This document shows, one piece after another, positions 1 to 9,626 of a stretch of 14,282 bases of DNA. The translations under genes and the position numbers were made by a program. The stretch comes from Dictyocoela muelleri. Its lineage: Eukaryota; Microsporidia. The notes below the pieces were generated by a model, which made no database searches, was not told the origin of the DNA, and was given only the letters and a program-made list of their open reading frames with translations. The DNA lies in the NCBI GenBank assembly GCA_016256075.1, contig SDVU01000372.1:1-14282 (forward strand), written 5' to 3'. Within the stretch, counting starts at the first letter, position 1. Each line of letters begins with the position of its first letter.

Positions 1-452
1 ACGGAAGAACAAATAATGCAGCCGAGGGTTTTCATAATAAATTTAACTCCAAAATTAATAAGTCTAATGTGAGTTTCTATGAGATAATTGAAGTAATCAA
101 ACAAATACACATTCATTGTGTTAGTGAGTTTGGATAATAGAGCTGGTGGTAAACCTAAATCTCGCAAAAAAAATAAGTTGACCAAGATCAGCGCATCTGT
201 TAACTTTGCATGAGTTATGAAGATGAAAATTAACTCTTATACATTTACTTGAGCATTTAAAAGGAGCTATTAAAATTGTTATTTAAATTTTTATTTAACA
301 TTGTAATATAATCATAAAATTTATAATTTACTTTTTGAAACTTTATATTTCAATTAGACCCTAGATTTTATGTTTAACAAAGAAATTGCAACATTTATTG
401 CTTTTGAAATACTTTTCTTATCATAATTTATGATCATTCTTGTTCCTTTTTT
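1..452. other. Unassigned A/T-rich flank
   Basis: No gene, RNA or repeat is recognised here. It lies upstream of the Ty3/gypsy fossil and could include eroded gag or unrelated host sequence. I looked here for a partner of the candidate LTR at 3726-3958 and saw none. Confidence 0.5.
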
Positions 453-510
453 GGGCGAAGTGAGAATTGGGCGGTGTGAGAATTAGGTGAAATTAGAATT
501 AGGCGAAATG
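453..510. repeat. 16-bp tandem repeat, about 3.6 copies
   Basis: Units of exactly 16 bases run 453-468, 469-484 and 485-500, with a partial unit at 501-510. The pattern is (g/a)ggcgaagtgagaatt with a few substitutions between units. It is G-rich and stands out against the A/T-rich surroundings. It sits just upstream of the recognisable gypsy fossil. Whether it belongs to that element's leader or to host DNA cannot be told. Confidence 0.75.
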
Positions 511-639
511 ATAGTGTACGGATTAAACATTAACAACTGTATGAGTATATATTCAATCATAAACCACATAGAAGAAACGATGATTGAGCAGATTAAAAAC
601 ATATTAGTATATAACAAACAAAAAGGACATGGAATTTAA

Positions 640-780
640 GAAATCACATTGAAAACGCGGAATACAAACAGAAAAAAAATCTACACCTCCCAAGAAATTC
701 TGTAGTTTTCATAAAGTGAATACACACGACACAAGTGACTGTAGGGCAAGTAAAAGAGTATATTTGATGAAACGTAATGA
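640..780 (+). pseudogene. gag end with zinc knuckle (gypsy fossil part)
   Basis: At 701-742 the sequence reads C-x2-H-x4-H-x4-C. This has the spacing of the retroviral-type CCHC knuckle with histidine at the second ligand position. It is preceded by a basic/proline stretch, as is common near the end of Ty3/gypsy gag. In intact relatives the knuckle binds the element's RNA during packaging. The rest of gag upstream is not recognisable. This is part of the broken element at 540-3958. Confidence 0.6.
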
Positions 781-789
781 TACACGAAA

Positions 790-1145
790 CAACAATACTT
801 CAAACATGGTGATTCGCGATGAAATAATCAAGAACATGCCTTAGAGTCGGCTGGGTATGTTGATGAAAAAAAAGTAAATTTCATTTTTATAACCGGATTC
901 GCATATTCATACGTCGACAACAATCTCGTTAAGAGATTAAACCTCAAAACAGTTAATTCCGAAAATAGAAAAAGAATTACTGTAGACGGTTCAGAAATTA
1001 CAATTAGGCGAGAAACAAACTTCAGGATAATCATTCAAGGTGATAAGTATAATGCTTATAATGTAAACGCTTGAATTTAAGCAAAGATGACAACCGAAAG
1101 CATTCTATGTATCGATTTGCTTTTCAAAAAACAAGGCTTGAAAAG
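790..1145 (+). pseudogene. Aspartic protease region (gypsy fossil part)
   Basis: The segment between the zinc knuckle and reverse transcriptase resembles a retropepsin-like domain. A hydrophobic stretch near 880-920 is followed by a basic segment. Near 1105-1140 there is an ILxID-LF-like motif recalling the ILG-DFL motif that closes such domains. In living relatives this enzyme cuts the polyprotein. Position supports the call more than residue identity does. Broken. Confidence 0.5.
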
Positions 1146-1344
1146 ACCTAGACCGACAAAACGGTAATTCTAGATGGGAAAAAATATAAATATATTTAAC
1201 GGGCGACTTCAATAACGCATATGAAGTTTTTAACAGTAAAACCAATATCTTAAAGATTAACCAATAAAAACCTACAAGTAAGATCGAAACCCTAATATCT
1301 AAATATAGACAAAACAATCTGGATGTTGGCACAATAGAAAATGG

Positions 1345-2200
1345 CGAACATAGGATTCATTACAATGCGAGTGAAATTTTCTGTGTCAAACCATACACAT
1401 AATCTATGCATATAAATCAAGCTACAAAGGCTTGAATTCAAGAGGCTTTCATAACTGCAAAAATGTCCAAAATAGCGATTCTTTTTTTCAATTCTCTAGA
1501 GCTTCCTATTTATAAAAAAACGAGACTGTCAGATTGGCATTGATTACCGGTAAATTAACGAAAGAACGACACAAGAATCATACCCGTATTCTAAACTTAT
1601 GGACATTTTATCGGATTTGAAGTGTTCTACAGTGTTCTCACAAATCGATTTATCAATGGAGTATAGTCAAATAATACTTGTGCCGATAGTCGCAAATATA
1701 TCGCATTCTATATTTTTGGAGAACATTACAAATTTTTCAGAATGCAATTTGGCTATCGAACGCACACCAAACTTTCGAAAGAGCAATGAATTTTCCTATT
1801 AGCTAAACACGATTAGGTTAAAATTTTCCTTGATGTCATTCTAATCTACTTTAAAGCCCTCCAATACTATGAGAAATACTTGAAGAGCGTATTAAAATCT
1901 TAAGATCAATAATACCGCAATTAACTTTGACAAATCAAGATTCTTAAAAGATAAGTGTCCTATTTAGGTCATATTATTGACTAAAGTTTATCACAAGCGG
2001 ATACATCTAGACTATTGGCGTTCGTAAAACTAGTAACAACCTCGAGGAAGCAACTGCAGCGACTTCAAGGTGTATTGAATTAGTATCTCTTCTATATAAG
2101 AAAACGTAGTGGTAAAATCATACGATTCTCAGACAAACTAAATGGAGGAATTAAATTCCAATGGCACGCAAGTGATAACGAAGTTCTTACTGAAATTTAT
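1345..2200 (+). pseudogene. Reverse transcriptase region (gypsy fossil part)
   Basis: Similarity to Ty3/gypsy reverse transcriptase is clear in short separate pieces. There is an entry segment near 1345-1400, a DYR-N block with the following SYP/LMDILSDL segment near 1540-1620, and the STVFSQIDLSMEYSQI block near 1624-1672 (family pattern: YFSKLDLKSGYHQI). Near 1740-1800 lies the fingers/palm block that follows. A thumb/connection piece (KQLQRLQGVLNWY-like) is near 2045-2085. In intact relatives it copies the RNA genome into DNA. Old and broken. Confidence 0.82.
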
Positions 2201-2249
2201 GAGGAGATAAAGCGACAGATATTATCATATTTACCAGACCCAAAAAAAA

Positions 2250-2610
2250 ACATTTGAACTTGAAAGTATGCGTCTGATCTCGCAATCGGTGCTATACTAC
2301 AACAAAAAGATATAATAGTAGGTATTTATAGTGCCAAATTAAAAAAATCAGAATAAAATTACAGTGTAGTGGAGAAAGAAATGTTGGCAATCGTCAAATC
2401 CATTTTACATTTCAAAAACATACTATACAATAGTAAAATCGTTGTTAAGACAGATAATCGAGATTTGCTTCATTAGGCTCGTTAAGTAAACGAATTGAAC
2501 GCCGGAAAGCCATTTTTTAAGAATTTCAAGTCGGACTGAAATACATAAAAGGCAAAGATAACTCTAAAACAGATTCACTTTCTCGGCTGTTCGTCGTTAA
2601 TACGGATACA
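2250..2610 (+). pseudogene. RNase H region (gypsy fossil part)
   Basis: The region contains ASDLAIGAILQQK near 2274-2312, SAKLKKSE near 2330-2354, YSVVEKEMLAIVKSILHFK near 2361-2417 and KTDNRDLLH near 2448-2475. All match the order and spacing of gypsy-type RNase H. It ends with DSLSRLF near 2572-2592, matching the ADALSR motif that precedes integrase in this family. In relatives it degrades the RNA strand of the hybrid. Best-preserved part of the fossil, but broken. Confidence 0.85.
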
Positions 2611-2779
2611 AGCTTCGTCCAACTTCGGAAGAGACCATCATTAAATTACAAGAAGGCGAGGTATCAAGATTGTTCAAGAAAACTTTAAATTGAATAAAAA
2701 AACAACAAGCGGAATGTAGAAGGATAATAATAAGCGAATAATTATTCCAGAGAACTATGCAAGCCAGTTCTGAGAAAAA

Positions 2780-3708
2780 TGAATTAAAACTTAGTGCACA
2801 TCGGCGAAGCGAAATTATACGCAACAATACACAGGTTTCACCTGATATCTAAATGCCGAAAAAACATTAGATGCGTCAAAGATAATTGCAGAAAAAGCCA
2901 TAAATGCAAAAGGAAGAAAAACAAATATAGAAAAGTTTCGAGAAATATATATGCAAAAGAAGTACTGGAAATGATTTCATCAGATATCTTCGGACCATTA
3001 AACGCTAAACATTTAAAAAATCCAAAAAACGAGGATCGATTTTACATCATCACTTTTACCGATGTTTACTCATATTTACGACAGCAGACATCCTTATTGA
3101 CATCTCATCGAAAGCCTTAATAAGAAGTTCGAAACGACTTTTTAAAAGCTATCGGAACACCTAAGAAATTCTACTCAGATCAATGACGTAGTACATAAGC
3201 GATGCCTCAACCAAGTACTCATTAATAATAACATTCATCAAGTAACAACAAGCGCCTATTATCCTACAGGAAACTCTATTACTAAACGATTAAACAAAAC
3301 CATGCAGACATCTGCCGAATCTACAATGGAACGTCAATTTTTGAGCTTAAGAAACTTATCGAAAACTGTCTGAACACACCTATCACAGCGTATTATCAGC
3401 ATCACCATTTGAGATCATTTTCAAGTATTCATTAATTGATCCAATACAAAGGAAGTAAGTAATGCCAATAACAAAAATGTTCAAAAAAGGAATCGAGGAA
3501 AGTAATACAGAAAGGGAAATAAATTCAAAAAAAGAGACACCTATAGGGAGGGAGATTTTGTTTTCAAGAAATGCATAACTAGACAAAATACAAGATCTAT
3601 ATTCTGGTTTGTTTAAAGTGGTAGTAATAAGTAAGGATTATAACGTTATAACGCTTGCCGAAAATACAAAATATCAAAGCAGAATATCAATAATATTTCG
3701 CTAATTTT
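2780..3708 (+). pseudogene. Integrase region (gypsy fossil part)
   Basis: The N-terminal zinc-binding region (H2C2 type) lies around 2796-2920. It is followed by a core block EMISSDIFGPL near 2967-3000 and ITFTDVYSYLR near 3048-3081. Further core blocks are KFYSDQ near 3168-3185 and TTSAYYPTGNSI near 3246-3281. A C-terminal segment near 3550-3705 (KVVVISKDYNVITLAENTKY) fits the chromatin/LTR-end-binding tail of Ty3/gypsy integrases. In living relatives it inserts the DNA copy into chromosomes. Broken. Confidence 0.83.
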
Positions 3709-3710
3709 AT

Positions 3711-3725
3711 AAAAAAAAGGAGCGG
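3711..3725 (+). other. Polypurine tract of gypsy fossil
   Basis: A run of A ending in ggagcgg (one C in otherwise all-purine sequence) stands immediately before TGTCG, the candidate LTR start. This is where LTR retrotransposons carry the plus-strand primer. Its position right after the integrase tail supports the call. Confidence 0.6.
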
Positions 3726-3958
3726 TGTCGCATGACGACAACGTAAGCCGACTTGAACTGCTTGCGCTATCAATTCTATCAAAAAGTTGAAACCAAAAAT
3801 TTCTAGAATAAAAATCGTTTATAAGGTGATCAAAAGGTTATAAATAAAATTATTTAAAATACCATCATGTTCCAACACGATGAGGTTCATTAATAACACT
3901 AAGATCAGTCAATAAACTTTTAAATCCGAAACCTCTTTATTCTTATCTTCTGTTTACA
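3726..3958 (+). repeat. Candidate 3' LTR of gypsy fossil
   Basis: It starts TGTCGCATGACGAC and ends TTTACA, giving the TG...CA ends usual for LTRs, about 233 bp. Inside are a TATA-like ttataaata (3838-3846), a small hairpin (catcatgt 3863-3870 with acacgatg 3875-3882) and AATAAA (3911-3916), in the order expected of a promoter and poly(A) signal. No partner LTR is present in the window, so the right boundary rests on the CA end only. Confidence 0.5.
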
Positions 3959-4162
3959 GGGCACATCCCGATGCGCCCGAAAATATTAATCTTAAAACGA
4001 AGTTTAAATACGACTTTTATGCTAGATTGGTGCAAATTTTTTGTTGTAGAAGCTGTAATACTTGGGATTTGTAAACATTTTATATTAAAAACCAGAATAC
4101 ACATTTAAGATAGATGTATTAATAAAAAGACAGATTTTTTTAATAAAATATCTGATTTTGCA

Positions 4163-4171
4163 AATTTAGTA
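4163..4171. repeat. 9-bp target-site duplication, left copy
   Basis: aatttagta, repeated exactly at 5751-5759 immediately outside the inverted ends of the MULE. Nine bases is the usual duplication length for Mutator-like elements. Confidence 0.85.
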
Positions 4172-4232
4172 AGGTATCTGTTTTTTATGCCCGTGGGCGA
4201 AAAAACGGATGTTCGTCCAGGGCAAAAATCCG
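4172..4232 (+). repeat. MULE left terminal inverted repeat
   Basis: Pairs with 5691-5750 over about 60 bases with one gap and scattered mismatches. The inner half (aacggatgttcgtcc) is identical. It contains the subterminal near-palindrome around 4188-4200. Confidence 0.88.
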
Positions 4233-4369
4233 TAGTTTCGCTGAAGAAAAATAAATAAATTTTAAAATTTAAATTTCATAAATATGCCAAAATTATATTT
4301 TTTAACGGTCAAACGAGAAGATTATTATAACACGCAGAGATTAAAAACTTAATTATGATAAAATAGAAA

Positions 4370-5649
4370 ATGGCACCAAAAGATTATTGCGTTTCAAGCA
4401 AGAAAAGGCCCAAGTACAGTATTTTTGAAAAATTATAAAATATATAAAATCATATTACGATCATGGACCAGGACAGAAAAGGTTAAAAAAAATGTAAAAT
4501 GCAGCTGATAATTAACGATTTATGTTAAAAAAAATGCACTGCTAATAAAATAGTTTGTTATTTTTTAATAATGAAGAGATCAAAACAGATAATATAATTG
4601 ACATTAATTATATAAAATATACAATAAAAAGAAACATAACAAAAATATAAAAATTAAAAACTAAAAATTTTCAATGATATTCCTGCTAATTTAAAGTATG
4701 ATAAAATTGTATATTTTTTCAAAAATTAGATTCTGGATTGGAAAACAATGATAGATTCATTATTTCCTAGTAATTACGAAAATTTTTCATTTTTATTATT
4801 AGAAAATTACATGATAGATAGATCTTTTGGACTTTCACGACTAATTTATGCAATTTTTAGTTATACATACAATATTTTTAGGCCAAATACTTTTTATAAT
4901 ATATATTCTAATGTCTGATAAATAGAAAATAAATATATTATGATTTTACAAAGAAATATCGAATTGACTATAATTTCAGCAGAAACTATTATAACTGATT
5001 TTGAAATATTATTTATGATGCCGACACAAAAAAATACCTATATTCAATTTTATAACTATACTAACTCATTTTTACTTAAATTATAATACGGAGATTAAAA
5101 GGAAGAATTATTTGAGGAATATAAAGATAAATACTTATCATTATCGTTAAAAAAATTTTTTACTGGCATTTTTAATACATTCTAATATTTTTGATTTTTA
5201 TTAAACAATAAAATATATTAATTTACATAATAATGTTAAAAAAATGAATTTTTGTCATATCTGAAAAATACATATTTTGTGAAAATTAAAAACGGAGAAA
5301 ATTTTAAACCCGATTTTCAGGATTTAACTATTGGGAATTTATAGTAATATATGAAATATTGAGCCAAAACTACTAACGGTATCGAAGCTTTGTATCCCTG
5401 TATTAATAAAAAATTCTAATTAACGATCCACACATATTTTAATTTATTTAAAATTTATTAGAATGTGAATGTCTATCTCAAATTTAATAAAAAAAAGTAC
5501 TATCAAATATTACATGCTAGAAAAATAACATTGAAAATGAAATAAAACAATTTTTTTTAGCAAAAGATTACAAATATTTTGAAAATAATAAATTTATTGT
5601 GTGTATTTTCAAACTTTACAAATTTAAAGACAAAAAAGTTTTTAAATAA
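4370..5649 (+). pseudogene. MULE transposase with FLYWCH-type finger, decayed
   Basis: Likely start ATG at 4370 (MAPKDYCVSSKKRPKYSIFE), resembling the N-terminus of FLYWCH zinc-finger MULE transposases. Near 4532-4556 KCTANKIV fits the finger's C-x-A-x-I-V segment. The catalytic neighbourhoods follow: IDRSFG (D at 4817) for the family's DGTF block, TDFE (first D at 4997) and TNGIEA (E at 5384) followed by CINKKF, the family's NN-x-E-x-W-H block. All these pieces lie in the same reading frame as the ATG despite many stop codons between them. This implies decay mainly by point mutation, or indels that cancel. The tail from about 5524 to the stop at 5649 is in another frame. The longest open piece is 4748-4918. 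In living relatives the protein binds the inverted ends and cuts and pastes the element. This copy cannot. Confidence 0.75.
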
Positions 5650-5690
5650 TTTTATTATAAAATAATTATTTTTAATTCTAGGACGAAAAA

Positions 5691-5750
5691 CGGATTTTCA
5701 TTTTGGACGAACATCCGTTTTTCCGCCCGTGGGCGAAAAAACGGAAAGCC
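5691..5750 (-). repeat. MULE right terminal inverted repeat
   Basis: Inverted partner of 4172-4232. It includes ggacgaacatccg (5705-5717) and the near-palindrome ccgcccgtgggcg. The last bases gcc abut the target duplication. Confidence 0.88.
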
Positions 5751-5759
5751 AATTTAGTA
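5751..5759. repeat. 9-bp target-site duplication, right copy
   Basis: aatttagta, identical to 4163-4171. Confidence 0.85.
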
Positions 5760-7300
5760 GAAAAAAGTCTGTACATATGATTCCGTTTTTTGACTCATGT
5801 AAATTTTAATAATAAAAATTTTCAGGGCCTCTACTTATTTTATATAAATAGTTTTTAAAAAGATACTTGTTATGATCATGCAAATAAGAAAAATAGTATC
5901 TGATTTTTTTTTTAATTGAAAGAAATTAAACAAGATTATTTAATCGAGACACCGCGTTTTTTATGTCTATATCGATTTAAACGTTAAATGGTTGACTAAA
6001 TAATAAAAATATATTTTTACTAGAAGTAAATACAGACTGAAACGCTCATAATTTAATTAATGATATTTGGAATGTTATAAAGATACCGAATTTAGCTTTT
6101 TCTAATTTTTATTATATATAAAAAGCAAAAAATGATTCTATTTATTTATGAGGTATTTTACACTATTATATTAAAATAACAGACTGTTTAGGGTCCTAAA
6201 AAAGTTTAATTGAGCTCCAGATGCGATTAATTTTTCTGTTAATTTCAGTCTCTACTTTTTAATATAGATGAGTTATCGATTCGTACCTAATCAATAAGGG
6301 TCGTCGAGGGCGTTATAAAAATAAATTGAAAATGCAGCAATTATTCGTGTGATATTTAAGAAGGTTACTTTTATGAAAATACTTTTATATGTGAATAGGT
6401 AAAAAACACCTTTTTTCCAATTTTTATTCTTTTGTAATAGACGGCTTTTAAACTACCGCTAATCTACTAATAACCGAAATTAAGGCATCTTTCAGTAAAA
6501 AATATTTTTTAAATATTTTTAAATAATTTTTTTAATGACATGTTTTTAGAAAGTTTGTTTTGAATAACATTTAAGAAAATTAATAAAGAATGGAAATAGC
6601 GAATACTTACTATTATATTATTTTAATTTACCAATTTTCTTCTCTTGAAAAAAAATTCTACTTTATTAAATTTTCTGTTATTAACGTGACTGCATAAAGA
6701 AAACGTATTAATTGAGCGTTAAATAAAATTCCCGATTTTTTTTTAAAATTAGATATCTTTTAATTATCTACGACACAATCAACGAGCAATTATATCTTTC
6801 TGTTTGATAAAAAAATATCATATAGTAAATATATCTGGAAAAAATTTCGTAAATAAACCAAATATATATATTACATACCAAATAGATCTATACTTGCTCT
6901 TAATCATATCTTTATAAACTTTGTCTAAGAGTTAAAGTAATAAAAAACTGCTAAACTGCCTAGAAGTCAGATGCCTAGTATATGACCTTTTTTACTAATG
7001 ACACATTGGGATAAGCAAGACTAACCAGTGTCTTTTTTTTTTTTATTTTCACTAATTTTTGAAAGAGGTGTCGCTGTAAATAGTTTACCTGTTAGAGTAC
7101 ATCTTCTTAATTTTCATATTAGATTTAGTCCTAGCTAGGTATACTACACTAGAAAACTGTTTATAATTTTTAAATATATAGATTCACATGCTGAGAACAT
7201 ACATAGCTTTTAACTCGGTGAGTTTTTTCTAAAAAAGAGTTTTAAAACCTTTAGATATGAATGTAACGAAAATAAGTTTTTTACTAAACATCCAAGAAGC
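5760..7300. other. Unassigned A/T-rich spacer
   Basis: Scattered T and A runs. No open frame of useful length, no recognised domain, no inverted or tandem repeat that stands out. Probably old decayed sequence. Confidence 0.5.
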
Positions 7301-7520
7301 CCAGCTGTATACACGATTTTTATTTTATGGTTGACGCTGCAGTATACAAGTAATTAGCAGCTAATTATAATTTTTTATTTTGCATTTATTCCATCAAGAT
7401 GCATTGGTACTTTATCACACACTTAGAAATTTACTTCAACTTCTTTGTAATATAAAAAAGTCGTAATCATCTTATCGCAATGTGAATTCTTTATATTAAT
7501 ACTATATTTCTATATTATAG
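7301..7520 (+). repeat. Diverged dispersed repeat, copy 1
   Basis: Collinear with 10440-10664 in the same orientation. Anchors are tatac near 7309, gcag-atacaagta (7338-7351), ttattttgca (7375-7384), an atca segment near 7415 and atattaatactatattt (7493-7509). Spacing between anchors differs by only a few bases between copies. No coding content or ends are recognised. It is probably an old mobile-element fragment of unknown family. Confidence 0.5.
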
Positions 7521-7529
7521 ACTCCTCTA

Positions 7530-8695
7530 TGCTTTTCTTTATCATTAATTCAATATTGACGCTCAGGATTCTGACTTCGATAATTTTATTTTACATTCAG
7601 GAGTGTTAACACTGATACATCAAGCCCTATAAATTGAGATTTTGACCGATTGTAAACAATCTTTATTTTTTAATTAGTTAAGTCGCCGGGATTATAACAA
7701 AAATTTTAAATGTTACCTTTAAGTGCGAAATCCTATGAGCTATCTGTGTTATTCAGAAGATAAATAGTAAATATGTATATATAATTTTAGTATGTCGTTT
7801 TTTTGACTTTTCATTAATTTCGACAAATAGTCAATAAAAATACCTATCTAATAAAACCTTATTACATAGATCAACACCAGTAAAAATAAGTATTTTTAAA
7901 AAAATTAGATTCGTAAGTCTCATTTAAAAAAGGAAATTTTTAAGCGCCTATATAACATAAGTTTTTCATTAAAAATTAAGATATTGCATATAATTCTTAA
8001 ACGGGAATATAAAACAATTTGGTACTGTTTAAGATAAATTAAAAAAGATTTTTAAATCAAAGATTAGTTGAAAAATAACAAAAAATATATATCTCTTGTT
8101 TGAATCATCCCAATCACAAGTTTTGAGAAACTATTCTTAATCAACAGTATTTGCTCTATATAAGGCTATCGTCATGTTGAAATAACTATACTATTTATTC
8201 CTAAGTTCATTGATAACATTTAAAGATGTTTAAAAGCAAGGAAATTCTTTTTGATCTTTATATCACGAATAACGAGGTTTTACAACATTAAAGACATATT
8301 TATAATATTCATAAAAAATAATAAAAATCGAATTATTAATTTTTTAATAATATCAATTATTACACTTCGGATATTAAAACCATCACATATCTTTTAAATT
8401 TTCTAATAAGTCTAAATAAGTTTAAAATAAGGTATAGGTCGTTTATATCCGGCCGATCTTCATATCATTAAAGCCACAATAAATCAAACTTAAAAAAAAA
8501 ACTTTTTTATTATTTAATCAACCAAATAACATTTCTTGTCATTAAATTCAAATTTCTTAATAAAAAATAATAATTTTACAGATAAGCCGAGTATTTTATT
8601 TGAAAATTCAGAATATGCTAGAATTAGACGATGAGTAACATTTTTTGGCGATATTACTACTCGATTCTAGTTTTTTTTTCAGACTAGAACCCCGC
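7530..8695. other. Unassigned A/T-rich spacer
   Basis: No gene or element is recognised. A small hairpin (ttctagt near 8664, actagaa near 8683, separated by a T run) is the only local structure noted, and it is probably incidental. Confidence 0.5.
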
Positions 8696-8699
8696 GAAA

Positions 8700-9600
8700 T
8701 AACCAATCTTTTTATTTAAAATAATCCTTAATCTCATCGAACCTTTATTTTTATTATCTTAACGTCATCAATCAATCACTTCATAAAAACCTAATTTTAC
8801 CGATCCTTAAAATCCTCAACCATCTATTTAAACATTTGCAATTTTATCAAACCCTGATATCATATATATATTGAGGTCATGAATACTTTATTTCATAAAT
8901 CCCTAATATTAGCAAAGATTAATTGTCAAACCTTATATCTTCAAACCTTAATATCATAAATCTATTATTTTATAAACCTTTGATTTTATCAATTTTTAGT
9001 TTATTAATTCTTAATTTCTCTAATCATTTATGTCATGAATTCCTGATTTCATATATCCATAATTTCAAAAATCTATAATTTTATCTATCCTTAAAATCAT
9101 AATTCTTAATTATTCAATTCGCAATTTCATTTAACCATATTTCACTAAATCTTAATTTTCCCCTATAAAATTTTCTCCAGATTAATTTTATTTATTCTTC
9201 GAATAATCGTACACTATTCCTTCACTATGCAATTTTATTAAACCCAAATCTATATATAGATAAAATGATCAACCTCTAATTCAACAAACACAAAATTTGA
9301 GAAATCCTCGATTTCATCATACCCTAATTTCATCAAAAATAATCTATATCAATTTCCGATTGTATTTTCATAAAATCCGTCTATACTAAAAATCATAATT
9401 CATTAAAATCATCTACCTTTATTTTATCAATCCACCATTAATCGAAATCCAAAGCTTTCTATTCTTAAATTTTTATTTATAAATCTTTGTTTTCATAAAT
9501 CCTCAATTTTACTACACTTACTTTCATAGACCTTAATGTCACAAACCCTAAATTAAATAAATCATTATAATTTAAAACCTTAATTCAGTATTAAAAAAAG
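8700..9600. repeat. Degenerate 17-18 bp satellite A (taatttcataaatcc-like)
   Basis: About 900 bases made of imperfect units close to taatttcataaatcct, spaced about 17-18 bases. Good examples lie around 8890-8990 and 9300-9345. The + strand is markedly C-rich and G-poor throughout, which sets it apart from its neighbours and gives sharp edges. Unit boundaries are blurred by substitutions and small indels, so it looks old. It ends just before the foldback element at 9627. Confidence 0.7.
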
Positions 9601-9626
9601 TGAGTATAAAAGCCCCAGTTTTGTTT

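Larger units (their letters stand above)
540..3958 (+). mobile_element. Ty3/gypsy (Metaviridae) LTR retrotransposon fossil
   Basis: An old, heavily broken copy, with many breaks spread over its whole length. The order gag zinc knuckle, protease, reverse transcriptase, RNase H, integrase is that of Ty3/gypsy and not Ty1/copia, where integrase precedes reverse transcriptase. After integrase come a polypurine tract (3711-3725) and a candidate 3' LTR. The left boundary is uncertain: only the end of gag is recognisable and no 5' LTR is seen in the window. The number of breaks and the absence of a visible partner LTR suggest great age, but age cannot be measured from a single LTR. Confidence 0.88.
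4172..5750 (+). mobile_element. Mutator-like (MULE) DNA transposon, decayed
   Basis: A 1579-bp element with ~60-bp terminal inverted repeats (4172-4232 and 5691-5750), bounded by a perfect 9-bp target duplication. The inverted ends share an unbroken aacggatgttcgtcc core plus aaaatccg. The left end reads ctgttttttatgcccgtggg and the right end, inverted, ccgttttttcgcccacggg. Each end contains its own near-palindrome (cgcccgtgggcg flanked by tttttt and aaaaaa), so each end could fold by itself. The transposase relic fills the interior in the + orientation. The copy is nearly full length but coding-dead. The intact target duplication shows it inserted here as a unit and has not been rearranged since. 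Confidence 0.9.

Noticed and set aside
1-540. Search for a 5' LTR matching 3726-3958
   Set aside because: No stretch resembles the candidate 3' LTR. The left part of the element is either outside the window or lost.
828-1332. Two minus-strand open segments (828-1034 and 1105-1332)
   Set aside because: They lie antisense to the protease region of the gypsy fossil and have no recognisable domain. They are shadows in A/T-rich sequence.
2597-2827. Minus-strand open segment of 76 codons
   Set aside because: Antisense to the RNase H/integrase junction of the fossil. The translation is leucine/serine-rich with no domain.
3383-3586. Minus-strand open segment of 67 codons with hydrophobic stretches
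   Set aside because: Antisense to the integrase region. The hydrophobic look is a by-product of reading A-rich coding sequence backwards.
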